DNA of 64,000 nucleotides from positions 47,448,569 to 47,512,568 of the forward strand of contig NC_088776.1 in NCBI RefSeq assembly GCF_954871325.1, in the 5' to 3' direction. A model generated the notes under the pieces. The model did no database searches and had not been told where the DNA came from. It was given only the letters and a program-made list of their open reading frames with translations. The position numbers and the translations under genes are program-made. Origin of the DNA: Gordionus sp. m RMFG-2023 (Eukaryota > Nematomorpha > Gordioida > Chordodea > Parachordodidae). Shown in pieces: positions 1-11,865 of the stretch. How positions within the stretch are numbered: the first letter of the stretch is position 1; the number at the start of each line of letters is the position of its first letter.

Positions 1-490
1 ACACTCTGCAACCTAATCTGAAGATTATATGCAGACAAACTTTAACCTTAAGAATATCTAATTATTTTGTTAAAATGAAGGATATTTTGATAGAAAAATT
101 ATTAGAGCCCAATTTTGTTTGTACAACAGCTGACTGTTGGACAGCATTTAATCGGTAAATATTATATTTATTTTTTGCTAAAGCACATGATATATTTGGT
201 TATCTTTTGTTATATAAAAATAGCTCCTATATTGGTTTAACAGTACATTGGATTGATATTGCTAAATTGGAGAGGCGTTAAGCTATTTTAGCCTGATAAA
301 GAGTAGAAGGTAGGCATACATATGACGTCATCAACAAAGCATTAACTGCTATTTTAAGGAATACCATATTCAAAATAAAAATATCTGTACAATAACAGAT
401 AATGCTACAAATTTAGCGTGTTTCGGTATACCTAACTAATTTACTTTATATTTTATTTTTCTTAGAATATTTAGCTGCCCATCTTCTTTA

Positions 491-802
491 ATGAAGGAAG
501 ATAATGATTCAGATATTGATTACATTTTAATAGAAGATATAATGTCTTCCTCTGGGCTAACCAATTATAATATAAATGACTTCGACTACCTTCCCAGGCA
601 TCGAAGATGTTCCTGTCACGCATTAAACTTAGTGGCAACACAAGATGCCAATAAAATACTTTTAAACAATGAGGATTATAAGAAAGTGTATAAAATTGCT
701 ATATCTAATTGTCAACGTTTGTGGAATACACAAAACAAATCTGGGCCATCAGCTCAGCAAATTAAAAAGGATTACATTCTCAGCGGCCATATCCCATTGT
801 AA
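491..802 (+). pseudogene. hAT transposase fragment (central region)
   Basis: This is the longest open piece (103 codons) of the transposase of the element above. It holds the Cys/His block HRRCSCHALNLVATQDAN followed by YKKVYKIAISNCQRLWNTQ, which is characteristic of hAT transposases, where the usual form is C.AHTLNLVATTDA. The frame breaks at 802, and the downstream text RWGSLYTSLSKILLLIN continues in another frame. Upstream parts of the RNase-H-like core are also in other frames. No intact reading frame of the usual 500-650 residues exists. Confidence 0.75.
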
Positions 803-1890
803 CAAGATGGGGTTCTCTTTATACATCTTTATCTAAAATATTATTACTTATAAATGAAATGCCTTTGGATTTCGATTTATTATGTGATGAATTAGAATTG
901 TGTAGATTTACATCACAAGATCGTGATTTTATTAAAGAATATTGCAGTGTAAATTTAAATTAATGTCTTATAAATAATTTACAATTAAATAGATTATGCA
1001 ACCAGTAGCTAAAGCTATTGATATACTAGAAGGTGAAAAATATATGTGTCTAGGTTATTATAACCCAAAAATAACACACTTATCTGTCTGGAAGGTGTTC
1101 AAGAATTAAAATATTGTCAACCTTTAAAAGATGCTATATTAGCTAGTATTAAAAAAAGGTAACTTAAATTAAATAATTATTTATAAATTAATAATACAAT
1201 GATATAGGTTTCATGATCTTTATGATAATGATAACATAATTGCTGCTATTCATTATTTAAAACTGATTTTGGCCTTGGATAAGGCAAGAAAAGAATAGAT
1301 CAAAAAAGATGGAAATTTTAAATTTAATAAATACCTTAATACCTCGCGGTGAATCTAACACAAATGGCTCATGTTCGCAATAAACATCATTAGATGTAGT
1401 TGGATTTTTTGATTTAAAGCGTTAAAATATTATTGATAATGATTAATTTATTGAAAATTTTCTTAGATCTAATAACATCACATTATCTTTATATGACGAT
1501 TTTCGAAATTTAAAAATACTCTTTATTAAATATAATGTTGTTATTACATCAAGTGCTCCTGTAGAGCGTTTATTCAGTCTAGGGAAGCTCATCTTTCAAG
1601 AGAAACGAGCGTGTCTCCTTGATAAAAATTTTAAAATCTAAATAAACATTTATTAAACTCAAATTTTTATGAAAAATAAATATGTTTTTTTTCAATGCAA
1701 ATATATAGGATATTTTGATTCGATATAAATATAAATATTTATTTTCCGATATTTTTTTCGGTTTACTTATTTTTTTATATAAATAAATTGTATATTTTTT
1801 TAAACAAATAATTATAATTTGTATATCATAAGTTTTTTATAAATTCGTTTAGTAAATAAATGCGTTATATTAATAATGTATAAAGTAACT

Positions 1891-2017
1891 TATAATGTAA
1901 CTAGTTACTTTTGGAAAATAACTGTAACTAATAACTAGTTACATTTTTAACAACTAGTTATATTTTTGCCAATGTAACTAGTAACTGTAACTAGTTATGT
2001 TTCAAAAGTAACTTTAA
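1891..2017. repeat. Subterminal AACTAGTT palindrome array of the hAT element
   Basis: Four or five copies of the 8-bp palindrome AACTAGTT or one-base variants lie in both orientations within about 130 bp of the presumed right end (near 1898, 1932, 1952, 1976 and 1990). Clustered short repeats inside hAT termini are known transposase-binding regions, so this assignment is by position and family precedent. Confidence 0.5.
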
Positions 2018-2025
2018 CAACACTA

Positions 2026-2890
2026 CCAGTGGGATAAAATTTACATTAGCTATGTTTAAAAAACATAAAATATAAAAAGCATCAAATGTCTATTTTTGTA
2101 ATTACTCACAACAAGATTGGATGTTGTTGTGATTTTGTACGGTTAAGTTATATATTTATACATATATATATAATTTATATATATGAAATGTCAGTTAACT
2201 TTCATGTTATATGTATTTATACATATATATATAATTTTATATACAAAATGTCAATCAAAAGGGGATTTTAAGAGAAGGATATTGTTTTTCCTTGGGAAAA
2301 AAAATATTATTGTCTTTGTTGAAGAATAATTTTTATAGTCTTTGTCTTGATGTAAAATATGAAATAATAAAATCATTGATGGTTCTAAAAACTAAAAGTT
2401 TAATTTATTTGATTATTAACTTGCTATGTTTTGTAGATATCAATGGAGTGTTAAATACTTATATTTACATATATAATAGATGTGATCTTAGAAATTATTT
2501 TTTTAAATTTATATCTTTTTATTTCAATATAAGATCAAATTAAAATAATATAAAACACTATAAAAATTTAAAAAATAATATTAATTTTTTTTAAAACTAT
2601 ATAATTAAAAATGCAATTTTATAATTGAGTTGGCAAAAAGTAAACATAATTATGTCTAAAAATTTCTATTTGAATTTTTTGGCGCATAAATAAAAATTTC
2701 CTGGCTTAGTTTGTAAAAAGCCTTATTTTATTGCCTAGATTTTTAAAAACTTATATGTTTATGGCGAAAAATGCCCATTTGTGGAAGTCACTTGGAGTGA
2801 ATATGAAGTTGTTAAAATTTTTATATTTGTTAATCTTTTTAGTTCCTGTCTAGTGGATTGATATTTAAGTTTTAGGGGAATGAAGAGACG
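2026..2890. other. No gene seen; AT-rich spacer with TA microsatellite
   Basis: Two near-repeated tracts of ATATATATAATTTATATA type (2160-2185 and 2222-2245) flank a short open stretch. Small open frames here are low-complexity and match no family I know. From about 2700 the base composition begins to resemble the decayed LINE that follows. Confidence 0.5.
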
Positions 2891-3960
2891 CGTGTGTAGT
2901 CCCATATTAGGGATTTTCCTGGGCCAATTTATGGTTGTCTCTACTGAAGATAAATTTGTGGGTTAAATATGGTTCGGAATGTGAACGGCTCTTAAACCTC
3001 GATTAATATGGTTTATTGTTGTATGACGTTAGTGTCGCCCAAAATATACAATTAAGGTCGTGCCTACCATTTGAATCGACGGGTTGCATTAGATGCAAGC
3101 ATGTGCTCTATGATGTCACAACCTGAAAGTAAACCAATGTTACTCTCAGTTGTTCATCAGATAACAGATTACCAAAATTACGACTAGGGAGTGATTCTAA
3201 CTATTCATGTCCACCAAGTTTGTCAGGTGATTGAAGGAGTTAAATGCAATTTAAAAGTGGATTGACTGATACTTATATATCGGTTTGGTATCTCGAAATT
3301 AAAGGTGTTAAAAATTTTGTGCGTGATGATTGATGGTATATGACTGTTAATGGTTATATTAGCCTACCATTTGTTAATTGCATCATCTAATAAACGATCG
3401 GTAGGGCATATAATCTGAAATCATAGAATTGTTTGTTAATCTGGATTATAAAAAGGGTGATAAGGATAAAAGATTGAATGGCAAAAAGTTTAAACCTCCT
3501 AATTTAGAAGTAACTGGGCAAGTAACTAATTGAATAGAGTTTATGTTTAAAATTTTTCTAATATAAATTTATCCTGAATATTTTATATGTATTCGTTGCA
3601 TGATCGTAAAATGTGCAACAATTTTGGTATATATAGAGGCATTGCGTATTTAAAAAAAACTTTGGCAAGCTTGTAGATGGCATAGAATGTGCTCCATGCT
3701 GGAAATGCTTTTAAAAATGTTATAAAAGGAATCTTCTGACTTGGTGGCATTAGCTAATGGGGACCCTAGTAGGGTTAAACTATCGGGACCAATGATTTTA
3801 TAGCCTTCCAAATTTGGTGGCTTATTGTTTAAAAAACATAATTCAGTTTTATTTATGTTAAATGTGAGGCCAATAGCTTGCGAATTAGTTTATAAGTATT
3901 TTAAAGCGCTTAGTACATTAGCTGAGGGGACACAGATTTTGAATAAGTGTACAGAATGTT
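2890..3960 (-). pseudogene. LINE fragment: reverse-transcriptase C-terminal half plus tail domain
   Basis: Read on the minus strand from about 3960, the text runs ALKYL.TNSQAIGLTFNINKTE (3910-3840), then IIGPDSLTLLGSPLANAT (3800-3740), SISSMEHILCHLQACQ, and VFFKYAMPLY near 3650. That order of a GL.LN..K.E block followed by LTLLG.PL is the late part of a non-LTR reverse transcriptase. Further on (about 3200-2950) come LLSDEQLRVTL, then VDSNGRHDLNC and SHSEPYLTHKF. These correspond to the C-terminal Cys/His and nuclease-like tail that follows the RT in one group of invertebrate LINEs. The same tail, better preserved, occurs at 62.2-62.9 kb (ARHGLNCSRSQGRHLRH). Several stops and frameshifts break it. 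No 5' end, ORF1 or poly(A) tail was found. Confidence 0.65.
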
Positions 3961-4320
3961 TTGTTGTTACTCATTTCCATATAAATATAATTATTTTACT
4001 TATCGTAATTATTGTAAAAACTTGTTGAGAAAAACACATCCCTTTTTAAAAAACTTTTAAAAACTTGAAAAATAATGTTGAGAAAAACACTATTATTTTT
4101 AAAAACTTCCGGTAATATTTTTTACAACTTACATTAAAACTTCTAATAATTCTTTTTTAAATTTGCGACAATTTTAATTTTAAACTTTTAATAAATTTTT
4201 TTAAATTTAGAGAGCTACCAGAAACAAATTCCGCTTCAAACAATATTGTAATTAAAATTATGACCCATTAGAATTAAAAAAAATTTTTCGATTAAAAATT
4301 ATATTTATATTTTTTTAGAT
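3961..4320. other. No gene seen; AT-rich spacer
   Basis: T- and A-rich sequence with a short imperfect repeat of TTGAGAAAAACAC (4024 and 4078). No coding signal. Confidence 0.45.
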
Positions 4321-5490
4321 GTCAAATTTTGCTAGTGCTAATATTTTGAATCTGTCTCCATTTTCAGGTTTGTTAATATAATATTTGATTATTTACTAAC
4401 TTTATATACATATAGATACACCTAATGGAACTTCATATTCTCTCAGGAGGTTATCTGAAGTAACAAATATACACCAAGTAATTTACCCTATCCCATCAAA
4501 TTTCTTTAGATGTCACTGACATTACAAACCGATGTTAGTAATCGAATCTTCATGAGCAACCAAATTTTGATCCTATTCGTTTGCGGAAATAAATTGAATT
4601 GGTTAAAATATGGCTGATCAAACCAATTGATGATCAGCCTCAAAGACAATTGCACATGATTTAAATTTATCAATTGGTTCAGTTTATCGTTTCAAGCAGG
4701 AAGCTTCCCTGAATATTACGATGACCCTTTATCTGATTATATAATAAAACAACGAGGTAACACAGAACTTTAATCGAATATAGCTGAATTGTTGGGTAAT
4801 AATAACGGCCATATCATCAAAAATATAATAGAACACTTATCTCCACATCTAAGAGTGAGCGAGTTGATTATATCGAAATCTATTAAATCAAAGGGTTGCC
4901 GGAAAGGGGTTGGGAAATAACCCGATAGAAGAATAGCTCCAAATGTAATTCAAATTCGAAAGAATATTGTTACAAGAGTCTTCCCGGACGGGAGAGGGTT
5001 TAATACCCACATTACTTGGCACTATGGTGGGCGCCCTTAGGAAAAGGTCATCTGTTAAGTTACCTCCCTTCAAGGGAAAATATATATCAATCCTATGCAC
5101 AATAGGAATAAGATTTAAAAAATTTATAATTATAGATGTGGCTTTCATTGCCATAAAATTCAAAATATACATCGATGAATTATCAACAATTTTACCAACA
5201 AATTCTTTATTAATAATTGATAATGCTCCTATTCATTGAGCGAGGCTAATAAATGAAAATAATCCAAATATCATATTTCTACCACCCTATTCTTCACAAT
5301 TAAATCCCATCGAAAAATTTTTCGGAGTACTTAAAAAATCAATACCGACCAAATTATCCGAAACCAATTAACTGAATAGAAGTTGTTACGCTTATTTTGA
5401 GCAGTTATTTTACAAATAATTTTTCAAATTTTTATTCACACACCATAAAATTTATTGAAGATGGAATTCGATGCATTACTATAAATGATT
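4320..5490 (+). mobile_element. Tc1/mariner-IS630 type transposon remnant
   Basis: Remains of a DDE transposase on the + strand. A helix-turn-helix block, SKTIAHDLNLSIGSVYRFKQ (4641-4700), is typical of the N-terminal DNA-binding region. The catalytic half follows: an open piece at 4967-5239 ending LLIIDNAPIH, then ARLINENNPNIIFLPPYS and LNPIEKFFGVLKKS. The IDNAPIH block holds the second catalytic Asp. The LPPYSSQLNPIE block sits where the third acidic residue of the IS630/Tc1 superfamily is found, and its Glu is kept. Stops and frameshifts interrupt the frame (one stop directly follows IDNAPIH). Terminal inverted repeats were not identified. Confidence 0.7.
4967..5239 (+). pseudogene. DDE transposase core fragment
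   Basis: An open 90-codon piece with GTMVGALRKRSSVKLPPFKG followed by KYISILCTIGI and ending LLIIDNAPIH. This matches the middle of IS630/Tc1-family transposases, where a basic loop is followed by a strand and then the DNA-H motif. A stop follows immediately, and the protein sense continues in the same direction to the PYS.QLNPIE block. The antisense open frame over the same bases is a shadow. Confidence 0.65.
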
Positions 5491-5984
5491 GAATTTATAA
5501 TTGATTTGTATTGTATAATTATACATAGAATAAATAAATAATAAATGGCCTTTTTTTGGAAGAAAGAAGAAAGGAAGAGGGGGGGGGGGGGGCTTTGATT
5601 AATTTATTTGATGAATCGAATTTTTTTCTTTATAAAAATAACTAACAAATACAAATCAATTTTTGATTACAATTTTATTGAAGACAAAATTTAATTTTTA
5701 TTTATTGTTAATTAAATAATTTTCTAAATATGAATATAATTTAACTTTAATTTAATATTCCCTAAGAGACATAAAGCATGATTCCGGGATGGGTTTGGCC
5801 TTTAGAACAAAAATTTATTATATTCATCATCTTTTACATATGCCTTATTAATTCCAGTGATATTTGCTTTCAAAATAAATGAATCTAAGGTATTTAATAT
5901 TTTTAGCAAATATATTAATTTTATTTTAGTAGAATCACTGTGAATTTTATTTTTAAAAAATTTATTTTATTTTTTTAGCAAAAT

Positions 5985-6160
5985 CATTGTGATTCTAATA
6001 TATTTTACTAGTATGATTTCTATTTTTAATTATTAATATTTTAATTAATTTTTTATAATTATGAGCTCCCCTATAAAAGGGGAGAAGATTTGAATTATTA
6101 TTATTAATTTTTTTCCCATTTCCTTGAATAAAATTCGTTTGCGGTTACATACAACCTATT
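5985..6160 (+). mobile_element. Possible solo LTR fossil (tentative)
   Basis: A stretch beginning TGTGATTC and ending near GGTTACA contains a TATAAAA box inside a short inverted repeat (CTCCCC/GGGGAG, 6064-6082) and an AATAAA signal about 45 bp later. This is the promoter-plus-polyadenylation layout of a long terminal repeat. No second copy, primer-binding site or clear target duplication is visible. It could equally be chance in AT-rich DNA. Confidence 0.2.
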
Positions 6161-6414
6161 GTGAGGGATAGTAGTATAATGTATTGTTGCATAATTCCAA
6201 TTTTAATTTTACTAATAGCGTGTTATAGTTTTTTTTACATTATAGGTAGTCAATATTTTTTTAGTTAAATTTATAATAAATTTTATAGGAACTATTTCAA
6301 ATATATTAATTATAATAGGTATATATTAGATAATAATTTATTTAAATACATATAATATTGACGAAGGGTTTTAAAGTGATGAAGTATATGGAGCAGCAGT
6401 ACATTGTAATGGGT

Positions 6415-6753
6415 GCGATATTCATATCTACTTACTTTTTATAAAAAATTTCTTATACATGTTTGGAATAAATTATTACCGTATATTAATCTATATACAA
6501 GTAATTTATTATATTTTATATAAACTAATAAAAATATATTTCATATTTGTTCCAGGCTTATTTTTTTTATTAAAATTAACCTCCTATATTGTAATAATAT
6601 TTTAAGACTATATATAGACTAAGGTAACCCGGCCGAAGGCCCGGTATAAGCCGGCCAAATCCCCCCCCCCCCCCACAAATGGGGTCTGGGAGCGAAGCCC
6701 CCAGTAATTTGTTAATTCCTCCCCTTCTTAGAAAAATCCTGGCTACGCCTATA
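6415..6753 (+). mobile_element. Truncated right end of a hAT-like nonautonomous element
   Basis: The sequence from about 6430 (TCTACTTACTTTTTATAA) to 6753 matches the right third of the complete element at 15037-16165: the TTTGGAATAAATTATTACC block, the TTTCATATTTGTTCCAGGCT block, GGTAACCCGGCCGAAGG, a run of C (6661-6674), GGGGTCTGGGAGCGAAGCCC, and an end of the form TGGCTACGCCTAT. The left part is absent, so this is a 5'-truncated copy. Confidence 0.65.
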
Positions 6754-7617
6754 ACTTTATATTAATATAAAATCTTAACAAATAGTATTTTAAATAGGAA
6801 TTTAGTTTAATATGATTCTGAACTTAAAATTATCGGTTGTGGAAATCAATTATTTAGTATAACGTTATTTTTAATTAAAGACTGTTAATAATCTTTTAAA
6901 TGTTAATTTTATATTGTTGATACCCGTTTCTAAAAATATATTTGTTATATCGAAGATATGCTTCTGAAATAATAATAAATAAGATACCGCATTACATTCT
7001 GATGTTTATATTTTTGTAATAATACTACTATTAAATCAATCAAAATTATATATTTAGTTTATTTATAGATATATTGATTTTAAGTTTTCGTTTTATTTCA
7101 ATTTATGTTATACATAAACAAAAAAAAGATTTTGTTTCTTAACTTAAAAAATTAGTTGTATATTATAGTTTTATTTTATCGTTATAATTTACATTTTTAT
7201 TATTTTATCACTTAAATAAATTTAATCATAACCAAAGAACATTTTATTTTCGTTTTGAGTAACTTAATGATTAATTATTATTTATTTTCGATTAATAAAA
7301 TAGATATATATATAGCAAGTATTTTTCTAAAAAGAAGGATTTTTTGATATTGATATTTTCATGATGTATTTTATTATGAATGACTTTGATATAGTGATAT
7401 AGTTGTTATGTACTTTTGATATACTGATAAATAAAATTATAAGAAAAATCTCACATATTTATTTAGCGGACTCTTATATTTATCAATTTTGTTATATTTT
7501 GATTAAAAAAATCATTAAGTAAAGTTAAATATATCAGATGACAGTAGTACTATCAATTATTCAAAATTTTACTAAATTTTATGACTACCACCAAAAAGTT
7601 TCAAAAGTAAAGATAGT
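6754..7617. other. No gene seen; AT-rich spacer
   Basis: A long AT-rich tract without open frames or recognisable repeats. It ends at the target duplication GTTATTTT of the next element. Confidence 0.5.
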
Positions 7618-9163
7618 GTTATTTTCAGGGGCGTCGCTAGCCTTTACAATCTAAGGGGGCTCAACTAAAAAAAAATTTATGGGGGTGGGGGGCTTAGCCC
7701 GCTTTTGCCCAGCCTTCGGCCGGGTTTTAAATTAATTATACTTTTTAAAATTTGCTAACTGAACAATTATTTTGAATTTTATATTTTGTCATTTATTATA
7801 TTATGCATTCAAAATAAACTAGCATATAAATAATTAAAACAATACAAGACATTTCTGAAAATAATATTTATTAATACATACAGTATAAAATATTTTCGAT
7901 TACTGCTATAAAAAATTTTGCGTCTAAAGTATTACAAGTGGTAAAAGAGGTTAATTAATTCATACATATGCCTCAATTGATTGGTTTTAAAAAACCACAT
8001 AATATAATATAATTCTTAGCAACTTACATTGGCAAAAGGTCAAAAAAATAATATAACTCTCTGTTACCATTTTAGACAATATAGAATGGACTAATAAGGA
8101 AACATTTATGGGCCTAACCAAATCAACAATTCTTGAAGAAGATAATATAAACGACCAATCTAAATCATAAAACTATATGGTGTTTAGAGCTTCTTCTTAG
8201 AGGACATTATGGAAGCTAGAATCGAGAAAATTATTGTGAAATATTAAATTTCTAAAAGATTATTTTCCTTTTTAATAATATATAAACGACTACACAGTTG
8301 ATCATTATTGCTTATCTAAAATATGCAACATATGCTCTCAGCAGCTGTACCAATAATCTTAAATTACATAGCTGAACTAATAATAGATGCTGGTTAATTT
8401 GCAGTCATGGCCATGACACTCACGATGTTAACTCATATAAAAATTTATAATGTATATAAATTGATAAACAAAAACACTAAAAATCTTTAGAAGAATGCAA
8501 ATATATTGAAGCCTTGAGTTATTTACATGGCAAGGATGCCATATAATTAAGATTTTATATATTATTGTGACACCACCTCTAATAGGTATATTATATTTTA
8601 AAATAACTGTATGTAATAATATCCAAAATATATTCGTATTAAAAATTTAACTCAAAAATGTTTTTTAAAGAAGAAAAAAATACCTTTCTTACACGTAAGA
8701 AAAGAAAAGATATCTAATTTTTTACATCTATTGTGGGATGAATAATAAGATGTTTAATTTTTATAATATTTAAAAATAAAAAAAATGGCGTTAAAGAATT
8801 AAATGCAAATTGTTACTTATATTTATTATCAAAAGCATTTATTAGTAAAATTTATTAAAATATTTACTGTAATATATTATATAAATGTCAAATATATCTG
8901 TAAAAGTGGCATTTACTTAATATTTTATAACCAATTATATATATAGAGGATTATCTATATGCCTACTTACTTTTTATAAAGAAATCTCTTATACTTATTT
9001 GGACATTGAAAATATTTTTAGGAAGAGGCATGGTAATTAAATTTAAAAATGAATAATAGAGTTGATTAGTGATTTTGAACTAGGCTAATTATAATTTTAA
9101 ATTTGAATTTTCAAGTAATAAATGATTATATTTATTTAATTAGGGTTATATAATAATCTAAAT

Positions 9164-10540
9164 CATAGGCGTAGCCAGGGGATTGGGGGTCAAGGGGAAA
9201 TCCCCCCCCCCTCTCCAGAAATTTATCACTTTTACGTGAATATCATTTTAGGCTAATAAAAAATATCCCCCTTAGTCCTCCTCCCCACTCCCTGACCCTC
9301 ACAAATGTATGCATATATCTTAAACAATAATTTGAAAGAAAGAATATAAAAGTTGATATTTTTTTATAAAACTATTCATCATAATTTATACATTTTTGGA
9401 AAAAAGCATTTATATATATATAAAGTGAACCAAAAATTTTTAAGAAATGGAATATAAGCTAAAGATAAGTCTTAAGACAAAAGTGAAATGTATTATAATT
9501 ATTAATAATAGATCCATAAAATTACTAAATAATATAATATATCAAATATAATTTTTTATAAAGTGAGTAATATAAATTATTTATCTTTGTTAAACAGTAT
9601 TAACTTTAAAAAATTGTTTTTTTTACATCCTTAAGCCATTTATGGCGTAACTTAAAATATTTCAAATGTAATAAAAATCAGTTTCTTTCTTTTTGTTAAA
9701 AACAACTTTTATATTTTAAATCAATTTGTTTATAAACTAATATTAAACTTTAAATTTTATAAAAACAACTTTTATATTTTAAATCAATTTGTTTATAAAC
9801 TAATATTAAATTTTATATTTTATAAATCAATTTACTTAATAAACTAATGTTCAATTTTTTATTTTTAACTTTTAAAAAAAGATCAATTTATTATAAATTA
9901 CATTAAATTAAATTGTCAATATATATAGGAAACTATTTTGAATATGTGATCATTATATTTTTTTAATTTAAATATAAATAAATTTACGTAATATACGTCT
10001 ATAACATTTATTTTCTGCCTTTGATTTCTGCAACCTTTTCAATCTTAATAAAAGTAAAATATAATTATAAAACTATTGATAAAATTAAATCATAATTTAA
10101 ATAAAAAATTAAAGCACAATACAAAGAGTGGAATATTATATTCAGTAGATTTACAGTATATCTAATTTTATCAATTATCATATGACATTCAAATTTTTAC
10201 CAATATAGCAAATTATATATCTTTTAAAAACATTGTGGGACAAATAATATAAAAATTAATTTTTAATATCATTTTTTATTTAAAATAAATAGATGGCGTT
10301 AAATAATTGAATGCAAATTGTTGCTACATTTATTATCAAGAGCATTGATTAGTAAAATTTGTTAAAATATTAACTGTAATATATTCACTAACTGTCAAAT
10401 ATGTGTGAAAAAGTGTAATTTTATCTAGTATTTTGTATCTAATTCTATATAATAGAGGAATATCAACTATATGTCTACTTACTTTTTATAAATAAATTTC
10501 TTATACTTGTTTGGAATAAATTATTACCACAACTGTTAAT
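9164..10540. mobile_element. Secondary insertion inside element A (family of 15037-16165), right end missing
   Basis: It begins CATAGGCGTAGCCAGG at 9164, the same terminal sequence as the complete element at 15037, followed by a C run and homologous text. It also carries the shared module with TGGCGTTAAATAATTG and ends after AATAAATTATTACCA near 10538, where the complete copy would continue to its GGCCGAAGG right end. Alignment with element B shows this block is absent from B, so it was gained after the two copies split. The right terminus is lost, so no target duplication can be checked. Confidence 0.65.
9703..9835. repeat. Tandem duplication of about 63 bp inside the secondary insertion
   Basis: AAAACAACTTTTATATTTT followed by AATCAATTTGTTTATAAAC occurs twice in direct tandem with few differences (about 9703-9762 and 9763-9825). 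A weaker third partial copy follows (TAAATCAATTTACTTAATAA). The complete sister element at 15.0-16.2 kb lacks it, so it arose or was kept in this copy. Confidence 0.7.
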
Positions 10541-10882
10541 GCTAAATTAATATTTAGTGAGTGATATTGATATTCTATTTTTAATACAAAATTTGATTGC
10601 AAGCTGATATAGTGAAAATATAATTTATATGTATAAATCTAATCAAATAATTAAAATAATAGTCATTTAATAAAAATTTAGATAGCCTTATTAATTTTTA
10701 AATCTATATATTACTTAATAGAATTATAAAATAAATCGTTCAGGGCAAATCAAAAAATTTTATTTTTAGCTCAAGAGATATTAAGGAGCCATTAAAAAAA
10801 AAATTTTTAGCTTCAGGGGCTTCAAGATTTTCAGGGGTTAAGCCCCTCCGCGCCCTCCCCTAGGAACGCCACTGGTTATTTT

Positions 10883-11235
10883 ATTATTGATATAAACGAG
10901 AAATTTAGAACACAAACACAAATTTATATTATGTGTTTTTATTTTATACTTTTTATTGTATCACATAATGTAAATAATTTTTTTAAACAGCTATATTAAC
11001 TTCGAAAGAACTATTTTGATTATTATTAAATTGAAAAAGAAATATTAAAAAGATCGCTTTTATTTTTTCGTAAATATGATGTTTAATTTATGTTAAAAAA
11101 ATAAAATAAGAGAAAAAGATTATAGTTAAAAATTAATTATATGGTATCGCCATCAGAGGCGATACTCCTAAATTGAATAAAATATTTGATATTTTTAAAT
11201 ATTGAATTTAAGTTAAATTTTCATAATTATGTTTC
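10883..11235. other. No gene seen; AT-rich spacer between two elements
   Basis: Starts at the end of element A's duplication and runs to the inverted repeat of the next hAT. A small GC hairpin (GGCGATACTCC near 11158) is the only non-AT feature. Confidence 0.4.
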
Positions 11236-11343
11236 CACGTCAATTCGGCGCGGCGTCAATTCAACGCGGCGACAATTCAGCCCAGCGTCAATTCAGCGCG
11301 GCGTCAATTTGGCATGGCGTTAATTCAGGGCAACGTCAATTCA
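11236..11343. repeat. Tandem GCGTCAATTC array in the left inverted repeat
   Basis: Seven or eight spaced copies of G(T/A)CAATTC, each preceded by a GC-rich spacer such as GGCGCGGC, occur at a period of about 14-15 bp. The right repeat has three units (about 13150-13197). This GC-rich array is sharply different from the AT-rich surroundings and is probably a transposase-binding region. Confidence 0.7.
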
Positions 11344-11865
11344 GCACGTATCTAATACATCTGCAATTTATTATAAATTTATTAGTATAAAAAAAGGATG
11401 ATTAAATATAAGTCATTTTGAATGTTAGTCCTTTAATTATTTCCTTGTTTTTTTTTACAAAAATCTCAAATTTATTTACTATATGTGTAATATCAATAAA
11501 AAATTTATAATATCAAAAAAAATTAACAACCAATATTTATGCCAATTTCTTTGGTGGACCAATTTACCATATTATAAGGTATGTTGATTAGTAGCCAATA
11601 TTATGTAACCCTGGAGAATTTGCGCATAGAAGAATGAAAGAAATAAAGAAAAAGAAAGGTTTGAATCTCTATCTATAATCTTACATATTATTTTGGCTAA
11701 AATCATAATCGACCGTTTTTAAAAATAAGCCCAAATCTACCCAACGAATTAATGCGCAATATTTTTATTTATATTATAAATATTGAAATTGTAAATATAC
11801 AAATTGAAAATAAAATTATAAATTTCCAGTGTCATTAAATATGAGAGATTTGACATTCTAATTAT

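Larger units (their letters stand above)
1..2025 (+). mobile_element. hAT DNA transposon, 5' part outside window, broken
   Basis: The + strand carries decayed hAT transposase in several frames. Recognisable blocks come in family order: TADCWTAFNR near 130-155; LTVHWIDIAKLERR near 235-280; HTYDVINKALTAIL near 313-355; the RRCSCHALNLVATQDANK block (491-802); WGSLYTSLSKILLLINEMP just after it; and SSAPVERLFSLGKLIF near 1550-1590, which is the C-terminal hAT dimerisation motif. Stops and frameshifts separate the blocks, so it is not functional. From about 1890 to 2017 there is a cluster of the palindrome AACTAGTT and near copies, as expected of hAT subterminal binding sites. The right end is probably AACAACACTA at 2016-2025. 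The left end is not in the window, so the target duplication cannot be tested. Confidence 0.8.
7626..10874. mobile_element. hAT-like element A, 3.25 kb, perfect 8-bp target duplication
   Basis: The ends are CAGGGGCGTCGCTAG (7626) and CTAGGAACGCCACTG (ending 10874), an imperfect 15-bp inverted repeat. They are flanked by identical 8-bp duplications GTTATTTT (7618-7625 and 10875-10882), the hAT signature. The interior shares long stretches with element B (18487-23823), including AACATATGCTCTCAGC-type text and the right-hand module TGGCGTTAAA to CTTATACTTATTTGG. Compared with B it has an extra 1.4 kb (about 9164-10540), which is another element's insertion. Without it, A is about 1.84 kb. No intact transposase is present, so A is nonautonomous or long dead. 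Confidence 0.85.

Noticed and set aside
2086-2543. Two small ORFs (61 and 83 codons)
   Set aside because: Low-complexity Ile/Tyr/Asn translation of TATATA-rich DNA, no domain.
4888-5172. Minus-strand ORF over the Tc1-type core
   Set aside because: The + strand carries the recognisable DDE motifs; the minus frame is its shadow.
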